Assembly: GCA_035946625.1 (NCBI GenBank)
Contig: DASYZE010000054.1
Location: 46,012-110,011 of the forward strand
DNA length: 64,000 nt
Direction of reading: 5' to 3'
DNA from: DASYXZ01 sp035946625
GTDB taxonomy: Bacteria > Acidobacteriota > Terriglobia > UBA7540
The stretch's first letter is position 1; each line of letters starts with the position of its first letter. The position numbers and the translations under genes are program-made. The notes beneath the pieces are model-generated. The model was not told where the DNA came from. It searched no databases and saw nothing but the letters and a program-made list of their open reading frames with translations. This document shows, in pieces, positions 1 through 7,935 of the stretch.

Positions 1-141
1 CTGTTGCTTCAGCGGCGATGGGTGGCGAATAAAGTTTGGTTGGCGGAGAAACTCGTTTTTCAAATTGATGCGCGCAAGCTGTTTACCCCAATACGAGTAA
101 GGCAGCACAGTGAATTCAGCGACTTCAAGAAACTGACCCAT
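1..141 (-). CDS. Possible 5' fragment of an unknown ORF, cut by the window edge
   Basis: Reading leftward from an ATG at 141-139 there are 47 codons without a stop up to the window edge. The peptide starts MGQFLEVAEFTVLPYSYWGK, which reads like a plausible protein N-terminus, but I recognise no family. It would start 9 bases after the arsC stop and so could be the last gene of the arsenic operon. There is only a weak purine-rich stretch upstream. The opposite strand is also open here for 47 codons, so this may be chance. Confidence 0.3.
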   Translation of the reverse strand, partial: MGQFLEVAEFTVLPYSYWGKQLARINLKNEFLRQPNFIRHPSPLKQQ

Positions 142-150
142 TAGGCCAAC

Positions 151-555
151 TTACCCCCGGACAAAATCCCGCAGGCGCGCTCTCAGCCCGTCGCGAATGT
201 GCCGAAACGCGGCCAGTTTTTCACTTTCCGAGCCGGTCACGGCGGCGGGATCCTCCACGCTCCAGTGAATTCGTTTTGTCCCCACCGGGAAGACAGGACA
301 ACTTTCCCGGGCGTGGTCGCACACAGTGATGACGCAGTCAAATTCCTGTCCAGCAAATTCATCCACCGATTTCGACCGTTGGGGCGAGATATCAATACCA
401 ATCTCGCGCATGGCGGCGATAGCTTCCGGCCGGACCTGGCTGGGCTTGGTCCCGGCGCTGAAAACCTCGTAGCTTCGGCCCGCGTCGTGTCGAAGCAAAC
501 CTTCCGCCATCTGGCTCCGCGCCGAGTTGCCCGTGCATAAGATTAAGACCCGCAC
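151..555 (-). CDS. arsC: Arsenate reductase, thioredoxin-coupled low-molecular-weight phosphatase type
   Basis: Reduces arsenate to arsenite in the cytoplasm so that it can be exported. The phosphatase-type P-loop CTGNSAR (C-X5-R) lies at residues 7-13. The two further redox cysteines sit in VCDHARESCP (C79 and C86), giving the three-cysteine relay of the S. aureus-type ArsC. The general-acid region WSVEDPA is present. The GTG start at 555 is preferred because GGAGAGG lies 9 bases upstream; a TTG at 561 is in frame but only 3 bases from that site. Length (134 aa) is normal for the family. It is the last clear gene of the ars operon, 47 bases after acr3. Confidence 0.93.
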   Translation of the reverse strand: MRVLILCTGNSARSQMAEGLLRHDAGRSYEVFSAGTKPSQVRPEAIAAMREIGIDISPQRSKSVDEFAGQEFDCVITVCDHARESCPVFPVGTKRIHWSVEDPAAVTGSESEKLAAFRHIRDGLRARLRDFVRG

Positions 556-602
556 AGCCAATGACCTCTCCGAAATCAGTTCATTCGCGCTGACCTGCAG
601 AT

Positions 603-1676
603 TTACTCAACCAGTTGGAGGCTTGGCGCGCTGCGGACCGTGAAGGAACGCTGAAAACGCAAGGCCACGTTGACCAGCATAATCATCACCGGCACTTCGA
701 CCAACGGACCGATCACCGCGGCCAAGGCCTCGCCGGAATGAATTCCGAAAACCGAAATGGCCACGGCGATGGCCAGCTCAAAATTGTTGCTGGCCGCCGT
801 AAAGGATAATGTGGCCGTCTGCCTGTAATCGGCCCCGAGCCTGCGGCCCATCCAGAAAGACACCAGAAACATGGCCACAAAATAAATCACCAGCGGCAGG
901 GCAATGCGCGCCACGTCCAGCGGCAGCCGGACTATGGTGCCTCCCTTCAGCGAGAACATGACCACGATCGTGAACAGCAAGGCCGCCAGAGTCAGCGGGC
1001 TGATACGCGGAATGAATTCCCGTTCATACCATTTTTTCCCGCGCGCCCGGATCAGAACGAGGCGGGTGAAGAGCCCCGCGAGAAACGGAACGCCAAGATA
1101 AATGAAGACGCTGCGGGCAATTTCGCCCATGGAAATATCAACCACCGCGCCCTTCAGCCCCAGCCAACCCGGTATGGTGGTGATAAAAATCCAGGCATAG
1201 ACGGAATAAAACAACACTTGAAAAACGGAGTTGAAGGCGACCAGCCCGGCGGCGTAATCGGTGTCGCCCCGGGCCAATTCGTTCCACACCATCACCATGG
1301 CGATGCACCGCGCCAGGCCAATCAATATCAGTCCTGCCATGTATTCCGGATAACCGCGCAGAAAAACAATCGCCAGCAGGAACATCAGCACCGGCCCTAT
1401 CACCCAGTTCTGGGCCAGCGAAAGCAGCAGGATTTTGACGTTGCGGAAAACGCGGCCCATCTCTTCATAGCGGACTTTGGCGAGCGGGGGATACATCATC
1501 AGGATCAGCCCGGCGGCGATGGGGATGGAGGTTGTCCCCGCCTGGAAACGGGTAAAGAATTTCACAAACCCCGGCCACAAAGCGCCGGAAGCCACACCCC
1601 CAGTCATCGTCAGAAAAATCCACAGCGTCAGGTAGCGATCGAGGAGCGATAGTTTGCGTGCGATGGGTTCGGTCAT
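603..1676 (-). CDS. acr3: Arsenite efflux permease, Acr3 family
   Basis: Inner-membrane arsenite/H+ antiporter of the bile-acid:sodium-symporter fold, expected to have ten membrane segments; the 357-aa protein is hydrophobic throughout. The Acr3 signature around the essential cysteine is visible as GLARCIAMVMVWNELARGD (C124, E133). The ATG at 1676 follows GGAGAG by 5 bases. It lies between arsM and arsC on the same strand and exports the arsenite made by ArsC. Acr3 rather than ArsB is inferred from length and the cysteine motif. No ArsA ATPase gene is seen nearby. Confidence 0.93.
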   Translation of the reverse strand: MTEPIARKLSLLDRYLTLWIFLTMTGGVASGALWPGFVKFFTRFQAGTTSIPIAAGLILMMYPPLAKVRYEEMGRVFRNVKILLLSLAQNWVIGPVLMFLLAIVFLRGYPEYMAGLILIGLARCIAMVMVWNELARGDTDYAAGLVAFNSVFQVLFYSVYAWIFITTIPGWLGLKGAVVDISMGEIARSVFIYLGVPFLAGLFTRLVLIRARGKKWYEREFIPRISPLTLAALLFTIVVMFSLKGGTIVRLPLDVARIALPLVIYFVAMFLVSFWMGRRLGADYRQTATLSFTAASNNFELAIAVAISVFGIHSGEALAAVIGPLVEVPVMIMLVNVALRFQRSFTVRSAPSLQLVE

Positions 1677-1807
1677 ACGAGCTCTCCGGTTTAACCGGGC
1701 TTGCCAACCGTGAAGGAAGGTCGGGCTTCAGTCCCGCCGGGATGGGGTTCTGGAAAATGATTTAGCATTGCCGCTGCATTGATTTTTGTTTGCGCCATAA
1801 CCTTCCC

Positions 1808-2671
1808 CTAGTTCGCAGAAGGTCCACAGCAAGTGGGTTCGCAACAAGATACGCCCGGTTTCTTGGCCCGCACGAAGGCGCTCATGAATTTTCCATCCAC
1901 CAAAGGCGCGAGCGCCGCGACCTCAATCCCTTCAGCGGAGAGGAACTCTTTCGCATCCTCGGTCCGATAGATTCGCGTGGGCTCGATATCAATGGCCTCA
2001 AAGCCGGCGCCGGCCAGCTTGGCGCGATAGTCAGTCTCTTCCAGCGCCCCCGCCACGCAACCCGCCCAAAGTTCCACCTTCCGCTTTATCTCCGGCGGCA
2101 TTTCACCGCGCACCACCACGTCCGAAACCGCAAACCGTCCGCCGGGCTTGAGAACGCGGAAAGCCTCGCGCAACACGCGGTCCTTGTCCGCCGAGAGGTT
2201 AATCACGCAGTTGGAAATGATCACGTCCACCGAATTGTCCGGCAGCGGCACATTTTCGATCTCGCCTTTCAGAAACTCGACGTTTTGTACTCCCGCCTTG
2301 CGCTGATTCTCGCGGGCCAGCGCCAGCATTTCGTCCGTCATATCCAAGCCGTAGGCTCTGCCCGCCGGCCCCACTCGCCTGGCGGAAAGCAAAACATCAA
2401 TGCCGCCGCCCGAGCCGAGGTCGAGCACCGTTTCGCCCGCCTTCAATTGCGCCAGTGCGGTCGGGTTGCCACACCCGAGCGAAGCCAGCACCGCCTCGTT
2501 GGGAAGCTCGGAGGTTTGCGAGAGGTCATAAAGATTTTGAGTGATGGGATCGGTTTGCGCTATTCCTGTGGGCGTCTTTGTGCCGCAGCAGGTGGACTTC
2601 CCCTGCGTCACACGCAGCGCGGCCTGACTGTATTTCTCTTTCACCATTTCCTTGATCGTTTCGTTGCTCAT
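1808..2671 (-). CDS. arsM: Arsenite S-adenosylmethionine methyltransferase
   Basis: Methylates trivalent arsenic with SAM, yielding methylated and volatile arsenicals. The SAM-binding motif LDLGSGGGIDVLL is at about residues 83-95. The three cysteines used by ArsM enzymes are in the expected contexts: C67 (LGCGNPT), C155 (IISNCVINLS) and C205 (LWAGCVAGAL). Extra cysteine pairs flank the domain: C28-C29 near the N-terminus and C276-C277 plus C281-C282 in the tail. The start overlaps the arsR stop by four bases (ATGA), so the two genes are probably translationally coupled. 287 aa, usual for bacterial ArsM. Confidence 0.95.
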   Translation of the reverse strand: MSNETIKEMVKEKYSQAALRVTQGKSTCCGTKTPTGIAQTDPITQNLYDLSQTSELPNEAVLASLGCGNPTALAQLKAGETVLDLGSGGGIDVLLSARRVGPAGRAYGLDMTDEMLALARENQRKAGVQNVEFLKGEIENVPLPDNSVDVIISNCVINLSADKDRVLREAFRVLKPGGRFAVSDVVVRGEMPPEIKRKVELWAGCVAGALEETDYRAKLAGAGFEAIDIEPTRIYRTEDAKEFLSAEGIEVAALAPLVDGKFMSAFVRAKKPGVSCCEPTCCGPSAN

Positions 2672-3048
2672 TTACTTTTCCTCGCTTGAGTTTTGGAAGT
2701 TGTCGCACCGAGGGAAACGAGCTCGCCCGGTTCAACCGCTTTGCTGCGCGTGCAGCACTCCGCATACAGGAAGTCCATCAATTCCTGCAACGCCTCCGTG
2801 TTCGCGGTGTACCAGAGAAAGGTGCCCTCACGCCGCACTCGAACCAGTCCTTCGTTCTTTAGTTTTTCCAGATGATGCGAGAGTGTGGAAGCGGGAATCT
2901 CCAATTCGTCCTGAATTTCGCCCACCACCAGGCCCTGGGGGTGCGCCGTCAGCAGAAGTTGAACGATGCGCAGGCGCGGCTCCGCCCCCATGGCGGCAAA
3001 CATTTCCGCATAGCGAATGACTTGTTCGGGATTTTTACGTGCTGCCAT
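2668..3048 (-). CDS. arsR: ArsR/SmtB-family arsenic-responsive repressor
   Basis: A 126-aa winged-helix repressor expected to leave DNA when it binds As(III). The recognition helix region is IPASTLSHHLEKLKNEGLVR (residues 51-70). The metalloid site appears to be the C-terminal pair C98-C99 (YAECC), unlike the classical CVC in the DNA-binding helix. No third cysteine follows within the protein. It is the first gene of the arsR-arsM-acr3-arsC operon. No good Shine-Dalgarno precedes the ATG, which fits the leaderless promoter noted just upstream. Confidence 0.92.
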   Translation of the reverse strand: MAARKNPEQVIRYAEMFAAMGAEPRLRIVQLLLTAHPQGLVVGEIQDELEIPASTLSHHLEKLKNEGLVRVRREGTFLWYTANTEALQELMDFLYAECCTRSKAVEPGELVSLGATTSKTQARKSK

Positions 3049-3054
3049 ATTTCG

Positions 3055-3082
3055 ATGATACTAGAATTATAGAATATGTCAA
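3055..3082 (-). promoter_or_regulatory. Putative ars operon promoter, possibly leaderless, with operator-like repeats
   Basis: On the minus strand a consensus -35 TTGACA (3082-3077) is followed after 16 bases by TATCAT (3060-3055). Only 6 bases then separate it from the arsR ATG, so transcription would start at or next to the start codon. The spacer holds the direct repeat TTCTA-TAA-TTCTA, an AT-rich element that could be the ArsR operator. Predicted by eye only. Confidence 0.55.
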
Positions 3083-3267
3083 GGGCTTTTTCCCAACAGA
3101 GATTGTGGGCTTGACGGAGTGAGGGTCGAATTCCTTCGGCATCTCTTTTGGTACTGATATCATCAAACCGCCGTATACTAGCCCGGACGGACGGCGCGGG
3201 AACGATGGCTGGCGGCAGCCGCACCCACGATTTCGACCGGGGATTATTGAGGGAGAGAAAAACACCC

Positions 3268-3801
3268 ATGAAGAAATTTATTCTAGGTTTGATATTGGGA
3301 CTCATTTTAGTTCCCGCCGGAGCGGTGTTTTATTTTGTTTCCGGAATGGCGCCTGCGGCCACTGCTGATCCACCCATGCCATTCGAAAAGCTGATTGCGG
3401 GCGCGTCACTCCACGCCCGGATCACCAAGGAAATGCCCACCAGCTCGCCCGTGCAGGCGAATGAGGCGACCTATCTCGCCGGCGCTGACGTTTATCGTAT
3501 GGATTGCGCCATGTGCCACGGGCTCCCGAAGCAGCCCGTACCGGATATAGCCAAAGGCATGTTCCCAAAACCCCCGCAGCTTTTTCAGCCGCATCATGAC
3601 GTGGCTGACGATCCCGCGGGAATGACCTTTTGGAAGGTCAAGAACGGCATCCGCTTGACGGGCATGCCCAGCTTTGGCGCCTCACTCTCCGACCAGCAAA
3701 TGTGGCAGGTCAGCGAGTTGCTGGCCAACGGCGATAAACTTCCCGCATCCGTGCACCAGGCGCTCGCGCCTCCCCCATCCAGTGCGCCCGCAACCAAATA
3801 A
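3268..3801 (+). CDS. Small exported class I cytochrome c
   Basis: A 177-aa protein with an N-terminal hydrophobic segment (MKKFILGLILGLILVPAG) that acts as signal or anchor and a single haem c site, CAMCHG. A methionine in GMPSFG towards the C-terminus is the likely sixth haem ligand. It would carry electrons in the periplasm or at the inner membrane. The ATG at 3268 follows GGGAGAG at good spacing; an upstream in-frame start at 3148 has no support and would bury the signal peptide. It is divergent from arsR. No electron-transfer partner gene lies next to it, so its pathway is not known. Confidence 0.85.
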   Translation: MKKFILGLILGLILVPAGAVFYFVSGMAPAATADPPMPFEKLIAGASLHARITKEMPTSSPVQANEATYLAGADVYRMDCAMCHGLPKQPVPDIAKGMFPKPPQLFQPHHDVADDPAGMTFWKVKNGIRLTGMPSFGASLSDQQMWQVSELLANGDKLPASVHQALAPPPSSAPATK

Positions 3802-3930
3802 ACAGGGTGGGCTGACAGGGCTGCGGTCCGTAAGTCCTGGCGGTCTGCCTTTAGCACCAGCGAAGCGTGAGATAAATTCCGCGGCATTAATTCACCAAGT
3901 GGATCTGCGCAAACAGCCAGGAGGTACCTT

Positions 3931-4719
3931 ATGAGCGAGAACCTAAAAGGAAAGGTTGCTATAATCACCGGCGCCGCCAGCGGGTTGGGCCTGGCTTTTT
4001 CCGAAGCGCTGGCCGCGCAAGGCGCGAAGGTTGTGCTGGCAGACCTGAATGAATCCGCCGGAAACGGAGCTGCGGATAAAATTGCGGCTACGGGAGCCGC
4101 CTGTTTCTTTTCCAAGACGGACGTTTCGAAAAGTCAGGAGGCCCGTGCCTTGGTCGAAGCGACAATGGCGAAGTTCGGTCGCCTCGACATTCTCATCAAC
4201 AATGCCGGCATCCAACACCTTGCGCCCATCCATGAATTTGACGAAACTCAGTGGAACCGCATCATCTCCGTCATGCTCACCGGAACTTTCTTGTGCACCA
4301 AATATGCGCTGCCCCCCATGATGGCCCAGAAGCAGGGACGCATTATCAATATCAGCTCCATCCACGGTTTGGTCGCTTCCGAATTCAAAAGCGCCTACAC
4401 CGCAGCGAAACACGGCATTGTTGGTTTTACCAAGGTGTTGGCGCTGGAGGGCGGCCCTCACAATATCACCGCCGTGGCGATTTGCCCTTCCTATGTTCGA
4501 ACCCCGCTGGTGGAACGACAGATCAGCGAACAAGCCGAGCGTCACCACATTCCGGAAAGCGAAGTCGTACAGAAAATCATGCTCGCCCCGGCCGCGCTGA
4601 AGCGGCTGCTGGAACCGCGCGAGGTCGCCGACCTCGTCGTCTACCTTTGCGCGAGTGACGCCGCGCAGGCCATCACCGGCTCCGCCCTCACCATCGATTG
4701 CGGCTGGACGGCGCGATGA
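3931..4719 (+). CDS. bdhA: Short-chain dehydrogenase, probably 3-hydroxybutyrate dehydrogenase
   Basis: A 262-aa classical SDR. The cofactor motif TGAASGLG is at residues 14-21, the NNAG motif is at about 90, and the catalytic set is in SSIHGLVASEFKSAYTAAKH (Ser, and Tyr-x3-Lys). The sequence NNAGIQHLAPIHEF and the HGLVAS...KSAY block are typical of D-3-hydroxybutyrate dehydrogenases, which interconvert 3-hydroxybutyrate and acetoacetate in polyhydroxybutyrate or ketone-body use. AGGAGG precedes the ATG by 6 bases. No PHB genes are adjacent, so the substrate is inferred from sequence alone. Confidence 0.82.
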   Translation: MSENLKGKVAIITGAASGLGLAFSEALAAQGAKVVLADLNESAGNGAADKIAATGAACFFSKTDVSKSQEARALVEATMAKFGRLDILINNAGIQHLAPIHEFDETQWNRIISVMLTGTFLCTKYALPPMMAQKQGRIINISSIHGLVASEFKSAYTAAKHGIVGFTKVLALEGGPHNITAVAICPSYVRTPLVERQISEQAERHHIPESEVVQKIMLAPAALKRLLEPREVADLVVYLCASDAAQAITGSALTIDCGWTAR

Positions 4720-4735
4720 GGGAAGCCTCGCCGCT

Positions 4736-6391
4736 TCACTGCCCAAGTTCACCCTGACAATCTTCCCTGGTAGTCACTGTCTTGCCGCAGTTCCTCATGC
4801 GGTTTCGCCGCGCAGCGTGTGGCGGAGCCACATCCGCGGGCGGCGCTGGCGGGGACGCCGGGACCGGCGGGGAAATCAAGGTGGTTTGGGGGTGATCCGG
4901 CAGAATGAGAGGAGCCCTCGCCGGCTGGTCGAAATCGAAGTCAAGCCTCAAATCGCCCAGATGCGCGGCTTCCTCGCGCACCATCGGGCGCGGATCGGGC
5001 CGGCCGTCTTGTTTGGGGTCCAGCCGCCGGCCGCCCAGGAAATCGTCCTCGATAAACTTCACGTAGGCATCAAAGCTCAAGTTCTGATGATCGATGAAGC
5101 CTTTCCGCGCGAAGGGCGAAATCACGACTCCAGGTACGCGCAAGCCATAGCCGTTTTCGTCTACCCGCATGGGAACAACGTGGTCGTAGAAGCCGCCCCA
5201 GTCATCCCAGGCGAGAAAGATGGCGCAGTTTTTCCAGTTTGGCCCCGACATCACCGCATTAATCAACGTGGTCACGAAAGTCTGGCCGCGGCTTACCAGA
5301 TCCGGCGGGTGCTCGCTCACGTCACCCGAAGGCACCACCCACGCGACGGCCGGTAAAGTCCCCGCTCGGGCCTGTTTCATAAAGGCTTCAACGGATTGGA
5401 TGTTCCCGAGCTCCCCATCATTCTTGACGGTGTCGAAATACGGCAAAGGATTCCAGATTCCAGGCGTCTTGGCGTTCTGCTTGACAGGCACACAATCTAT
5501 CACCTCATCATCCTCGCAATCGGGTTCGGTGCCCTCCAGGACGTAATAGCCCCAACTGACATGGTTCTTGTGCAGCAGATAAGTCAGGTCCGTCCAGGCA
5601 TAGATGGGATCAGGCCGTGGCTGCTGGGCGTGCTCGGCGAAGTCGGGAGGCAGCCCGGGGCGATCCAGCGAGTTCTTGCAACTGAACGGATCATCGTGCT
5701 TGGTGCAGTGAGCTGACCATTCCGAAACCTGAAAGAGATGTTCGGGAAGGCTCCAGGAAGCGTTGGGCTCGAACATCCGGTCCTGCAGGACAAATTCCTG
5801 CGCATACTTCCAGTAGTTGGGTATGTCTCCTCCGTCGTGGTAGCCCATCACGTCGGGAGTGCCGGCCCTGTTGCAGTTCGGATTGTTCACATCTGCGCAG
5901 CCAATCCGGCCTAGTTCGGCAAGCTTGATGAACCCATCCATCTTTCCCCCATCCACATCCGCCACCGCGCTGCGGGCCGAGTGCGGACCTCCGCCGTTCC
6001 GGTCGTGGGCGTCGTGATAGGGCCTCACGCATTCTCTATTGGCCGGATCAGGAACGCAGACCGCCGGCTCTCCGTTGCGCATGGGGATTCCATCGGCGCC
6101 GGGAAATGTGCCGAAGTAGCTATCGAACGAGCGGTTTTCCTGCATGATGACGATCACGTGCCGGAGGTGGTGGATAGGGTCTTCGGACTTCGTTTGTGCC
6201 TGGGGCCTGGTGCTCGCGCCCACTGCGTGCAGCGCCCACACGCAACCCGCCACCGCCAATACCGCGCCCGCTGCTGCGTAAAGACCCTGTCCAGGAGGGA
6301 TTCTTGTTGTTTTTAACCGACCGCCCCGCACTTTGCTGAATAATTTCAGCCAAGTCGACTTCGAGCGGGAGCTTGAGGAAACGCCTGCCAT
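4736..6391 (-). CDS. Secreted phosphoesterase (phospholipase C / AcpA-type acid phosphatase family)
   Basis: A 551-aa protein of the alkaline-phosphatase-like phosphoesterase family (PF04185 type). A hydrophobic segment at about residues 37-55 after a basic N-terminus suggests export or anchoring. The family signature VIVIMQENRSFDSYFG is at residues 79-94, with the likely nucleophile in ENRSFD, and a metal-site motif WDDWGGFYDHV lies in the C-terminal half. The tail (about the last 50 residues) is Pro/Ala-rich. It faces bdhA tail to tail, 16 bases apart. Whether it cleaves phospholipids or phosphomonoesters cannot be told from the sequence. Confidence 0.83.
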   Translation of the reverse strand: MAGVSSSSRSKSTWLKLFSKVRGGRLKTTRIPPGQGLYAAAGAVLAVAGCVWALHAVGASTRPQAQTKSEDPIHHLRHVIVIMQENRSFDSYFGTFPGADGIPMRNGEPAVCVPDPANRECVRPYHDAHDRNGGGPHSARSAVADVDGGKMDGFIKLAELGRIGCADVNNPNCNRAGTPDVMGYHDGGDIPNYWKYAQEFVLQDRMFEPNASWSLPEHLFQVSEWSAHCTKHDDPFSCKNSLDRPGLPPDFAEHAQQPRPDPIYAWTDLTYLLHKNHVSWGYYVLEGTEPDCEDDEVIDCVPVKQNAKTPGIWNPLPYFDTVKNDGELGNIQSVEAFMKQARAGTLPAVAWVVPSGDVSEHPPDLVSRGQTFVTTLINAVMSGPNWKNCAIFLAWDDWGGFYDHVVPMRVDENGYGLRVPGVVISPFARKGFIDHQNLSFDAYVKFIEDDFLGGRRLDPKQDGRPDPRPMVREEAAHLGDLRLDFDFDQPARAPLILPDHPQTTLISPPVPASPPAPPADVAPPHAARRNRMRNCGKTVTTREDCQGELGQ

Positions 6392-7006
6392 ATAACAGTG
6401 AATTATCGCACAGCGAGCCGTTTGTGCGTTGCAAACTCCGCTCTGGACCCGCTGGCGCGTGCCCCGATTTGGTGCCCGTGCTCATTGCTCTTCAGAGTGT
6501 GAGCTTTTCTCTGGATGCACGCCTCGTTACCTATTCGCGTTGGTCATCATGCCGTCCTGCCGTGCCGGAACGAACCCGCATCCAGAAAATCGCTGACCGC
6601 GGCCTTCTACTGACCCGCCTGAGTTTGATCGTCAGCTATTCAGATTGGGAAACCCGCAGTTGGCTAACAGTGCAATTTGCACGTGGGAGCCACTCACCGC
6701 CAAGCCGCCGTACGCATCACATCGACCTGATGGTGATAAGCGGAGCCAAATCTCAATGTTTACGGTCAAAGACGGCGACTTAAAGGCGCGTCTGGCGACT
6801 TTTTCATCGGCCCGTTACTTTCAAGCAAAAGATGCGGAATTCCTGTCTATTCGCGTTTGCCAGTGCTGGATAATGGAAACTCAAAAAGGGAGACTGGAAA
6901 ACCGCGGTTTTGGGGTCTCGAACTGCGGAACCCAATTCCGACCGGCGAAAATTATTTTGCATTCGCCCGGCCACGGTTCGCGTATAACGCTTACAGGAAG
7001 GCACGA
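6392..7006. other. Intergenic region with no supported gene
   Basis: About 615 bases between the divergent phosphoesterase and sigma-factor genes. Short open frames exist on both strands but none has a ribosome-binding site or a recognisable protein. A GGAAC motif near 6924-6940 and the run CGTATAAC near 6980 could belong to an autoregulated sigma-factor promoter, but spacing is poor and I do not call it. Confidence 0.5.
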
Positions 7007-7555
7007 TTGAGCGAGAGGTCCTCATCCCGAATGGAGAACGCGCTGGCTCAAGCAGTCCGTGGGGATGCGGGCGCTTTTGAATCGATTGTGCGCGAGCATC
7101 AGGGAATGGTTTTCAGCCTGGCTTACCATTTTTTGCACGACCGGGCGCTGGCGGAAGATATGGCCCAGGAAGTTTTTCTTCACCTTTTTCGCAACCTGCG
7201 CTCCATCCAATCGCCGGAGCACCTGATGTTCTGGCTGCGCAAAGTGGCCAGCCATCGCTGCATCGATCACCTTCGCGGGCAGCAGCCGCAGACGAATATG
7301 GACGACCTTCCCGAACCCGCGGGACCAACCAGAGAGCATGACCCGCTGCTTGAAGAAAGACTTCGGCGGTTGGTGGCCAGCCTTCCCGAGCGCGCGCGGC
7401 TGGCGGTGATCCTCCGCTATCAGGAGGAATTGGAATACCACGAGATTGCGGAAGTCATGGAAATGCCCATCAACACAGTAAAAAGTAATTTGCAACGGGC
7501 GCTGGCGGTTCTGCGCGGCAAGCTGGCCCGCTGCATGGGAGACGTACCGGCATGA
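7007..7555 (+). CDS. ECF-type RNA polymerase sigma factor
   Basis: A 182-aa sigma-70 family protein of the extracytoplasmic-function group. Region 2 is visible as DRALAEDMAQEVFLHLFR and region 4 as LPERARLAVILRYQEELEYH followed by a helix-turn-helix, EIAEVMEMPINTVKSNLQRA. I prefer the TTG start at 7007 because AGGAAG lies 6 bases upstream; an ATG at 7031 is also possible. The stop overlaps the next gene by four bases (ATGA), the usual sigma/anti-sigma coupling. Targets are probably the operon itself and envelope genes. Confidence 0.9.
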   Translation: MSERSSSRMENALAQAVRGDAGAFESIVREHQGMVFSLAYHFLHDRALAEDMAQEVFLHLFRNLRSIQSPEHLMFWLRKVASHRCIDHLRGQQPQTNMDDLPEPAGPTREHDPLLEERLRRLVASLPERARLAVILRYQEELEYHEIAEVMEMPINTVKSNLQRALAVLRGKLARCMGDVPA

Positions 7556-7920
7556 ATCCTCTCGACCACGAATTAAAGAACGCATTACGGCGGCAGGAAC
7601 CATCGGCGGATTTTGCCAGGCGGGTGATGGCCGGCCTTCAGTCCGAGCCCGCGCCGAGGTCCGGGTGGATCACGGTGATTCGTAATCTCTTCCGCTTCCC
7701 CGCCCTGCGCTGGGCCATGACCGCCGCACTTTGTGCCTTGTTGATTGTCGGAGTGCTGGCCTATCGCCGCCACCAACAGGCCGTAGCCCAGGGCGAGATG
7801 GCGCGCGCCAAGGTCATGCTGGCCCTGCACATCGCCAGCAGCAAATTGAATGTTGCACTCCGAGGGGTCCGCCGGGCCGACGGGCCGAAGAAAGTTCAAG
7901 ACGCCCAGAGATCCGAGTGA
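7552..7920 (+). CDS. Single-pass membrane protein, probable anti-sigma factor
   Basis: 122 aa with a cytoplasmic-type N-terminus (MNPLDHELKNALRRQEPSAD), one membrane helix at about residues 54-72 (WAMTAALCALLIVGVLAYRR) and a short basic C-terminus. No zinc-binding HxxxCxxC of the ZAS family is seen. The anti-sigma role is inferred from the four-base overlap with the ECF sigma gene and from the size and topology. The N-terminal pattern resembles other short acidobacterial anti-sigma-like proteins. Confidence 0.65.
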   Translation: MNPLDHELKNALRRQEPSADFARRVMAGLQSEPAPRSGWITVIRNLFRFPALRWAMTAALCALLIVGVLAYRRHQQAVAQGEMARAKVMLALHIASSKLNVALRGVRRADGPKKVQDAQRSE

Positions 7921-7935
7921 GGAATGGAGCACTTT

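Noticed and set aside
1790..2689. Plus-strand frame covering arsM
   Set aside because: Antisense shadow of arsM without motifs or ribosome site.
4655..5356. Open frame opposite the phosphoesterase gene
   Set aside because: Antisense to a recognised family member; composition (Arg/Pro/His-rich) is typical of a shadow frame.
6920..6990. GGAAC...CGTATAAC as an autoregulated ECF promoter
   Set aside because: Spacing between the candidate -35 and -10 elements does not fit; too weak to annotate.
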